The notes under the pieces: model-generated
Databases searched by the model: none
Told to the model about the DNA's origin: nothing
The model's input: the letters and a program-made list of their open reading frames with translations, nothing else
In this document: positions 33,152 to 33,365 of the stretch, one piece after another
Layout of the letters: each line of letters starts with the position of its first letter
How positions within the stretch are numbered: the first letter of the stretch is position 1
Origin: Flavobacteriaceae bacterium
GTDB lineage: Bacteria; Bacteroidota; Bacteroidia; Flavobacteriales; Flavobacteriaceae
Assembly (NCBI GenBank): GCA_023257625.1
Contig: JALRBW010000012.1
Span: 1 to 33,365 of the forward strand
DNA length: 33,365 nt
Reading direction: 5' to 3'
Program-made: the position numbers and the translations under genes

Positions 33152-33365
33152 CTATTGAGTATATCCTGGATTTTGAGGATATCCCCCTTCTGTTCTATCA
33201 ATTTGATCTAAAGGAATAGGTCTCAAAACGTGATGCGCTTGAATATTCCCAGCAGCATCTGAATTGTTAGCTTTAACACGATCTATTAACTTTCCTGTAC
33301 GCACTAAATCAAACCAACGGTGTCCCTCACCTATGAGTTCTCTTGCACGCTCATCTAATATAAAA
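33152..33365 (-). CDS. RagB/SusD family glycan-binding lipoprotein, C-terminal end (partial)
   Basis: The last 70 codons of a SusD-like protein; the rest is beyond the right edge. Seen on the minus strand: ERARELIGEGHRWFDLVRTG, the hallmark C-terminal motif of the family, then LRPIPLDQIDRT and the terminal QNPGYTQ before the TAG at 33152-33154. SusD proteins are surface lipoproteins that hand glycan to the partner SusC TonB-dependent transporter, whose gene is normally just upstream, outside this window. This establishes the region as a polysaccharide utilisation locus. No start or signal is visible. Confidence 0.95.
   Translation of the reverse strand, partial: FILDERARELIGEGHRWFDLVRTGKLIDRVKANNSDAAGNIQAHHVLRPIPLDQIDRTEGGYPQNPGYTQ

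Overview
The window looks like part of the chromosome of a marine-type member of the Bacteroidota (class Flavobacteriia most likely). It is AT-rich and densely packed. Lipoproteins, Tat-exported oxidoreductases and TonB/SusD-type outer-membrane parts are typical of this phylum, and the one recognisable promoter fits its -33 TTG / -7 TAnnTTTG type. The window is one edge of a large polysaccharide utilisation locus (PUL). The last 214 bases are the C-terminal end of a RagB/SusD glycan-binding lipoprotein, so the SusC partner and probably more enzymes lie beyond the right edge. I see no rRNA, tRNA, insertion sequence, phage gene or CRISPR array. No gene-free stretch exceeds about 130 bases.

Layout. 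(1) 18-4508, minus strand: a DUF4249 lipoprotein, its TonB-dependent receptor and a PfkB fructokinase-like kinase. (2) 4601-12122: short units on alternating strands. They are an exported TIM-barrel isomerase/epimerase, a Tat-exported Gfo/Idh/MocA oxidoreductase, an operon of GH95, myo-inositol oxygenase and ThuA, an exported NIPSNAP protein and an exported VOC protein. (3) 12119-26946, minus strand: one tightly coupled 12-gene operon. In transcription order it encodes a GH88 unsaturated glucuronidase, a cytosolic TIM-barrel isomerase, a cytosolic Gfo/Idh/MocA, an SDR, a small 2-TM protein, an SSS symporter, a GH106 alpha-L-rhamnosidase, a tandem alpha/beta-hydrolase esterase, an aldo/keto reductase, a Tat-exported Gfo/Idh/MocA, a UxuB-like SDR and the mannonate dehydratase UxuA. 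(4) 27075-33078, plus strand: L-rhamnose mutarotase RhaM, a double DUF1080 protein, a Tat-exported Gfo/Idh/MocA, a DUF6807 lipoprotein, a single DUF1080 protein and a LacI-family regulator, closed by a strong terminator. (5) The SusD end.

How the genes may work together. The hydrolases suggest a glycan carrying L-rhamnose and uronic acid, with alpha-L-fucose or L-galactose and probably acyl esters. RhaM handles released rhamnose. The UxuB-like SDR and UxuA take fructuronate to mannonate and then to 2-keto-3-deoxygluconate (KDG). Inositol oxygenase would feed glucuronate into the same branch. Layered on this is a large redox set: four Gfo/Idh/MocA proteins (three exported), two TIM-barrel isomerase/epimerases (one exported, one cytosolic) and three DUF1080 domains on two exported proteins. 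That matches the kinds of protein used in the 3-keto-glycoside route of glycan cleavage (oxidise C3, eliminate the aglycone, hydrate, reduce). I consider this the best candidate for an unusual system here. The substrate and the reactions are inferred, not shown.

Regulation. A 13-bp element, CGTTAACGTT(A/C)AC, occurs upstream of the 12-gene operon/rhaM (26972) and again in the promoter of the DUF1080 operon (27480). It has the CG-centred palindromic look of a LacI-family operator and is the likely target of the LacI protein encoded at 32026. A different 18-bp element is shared by the divergent promoters at 6819 and 11650.
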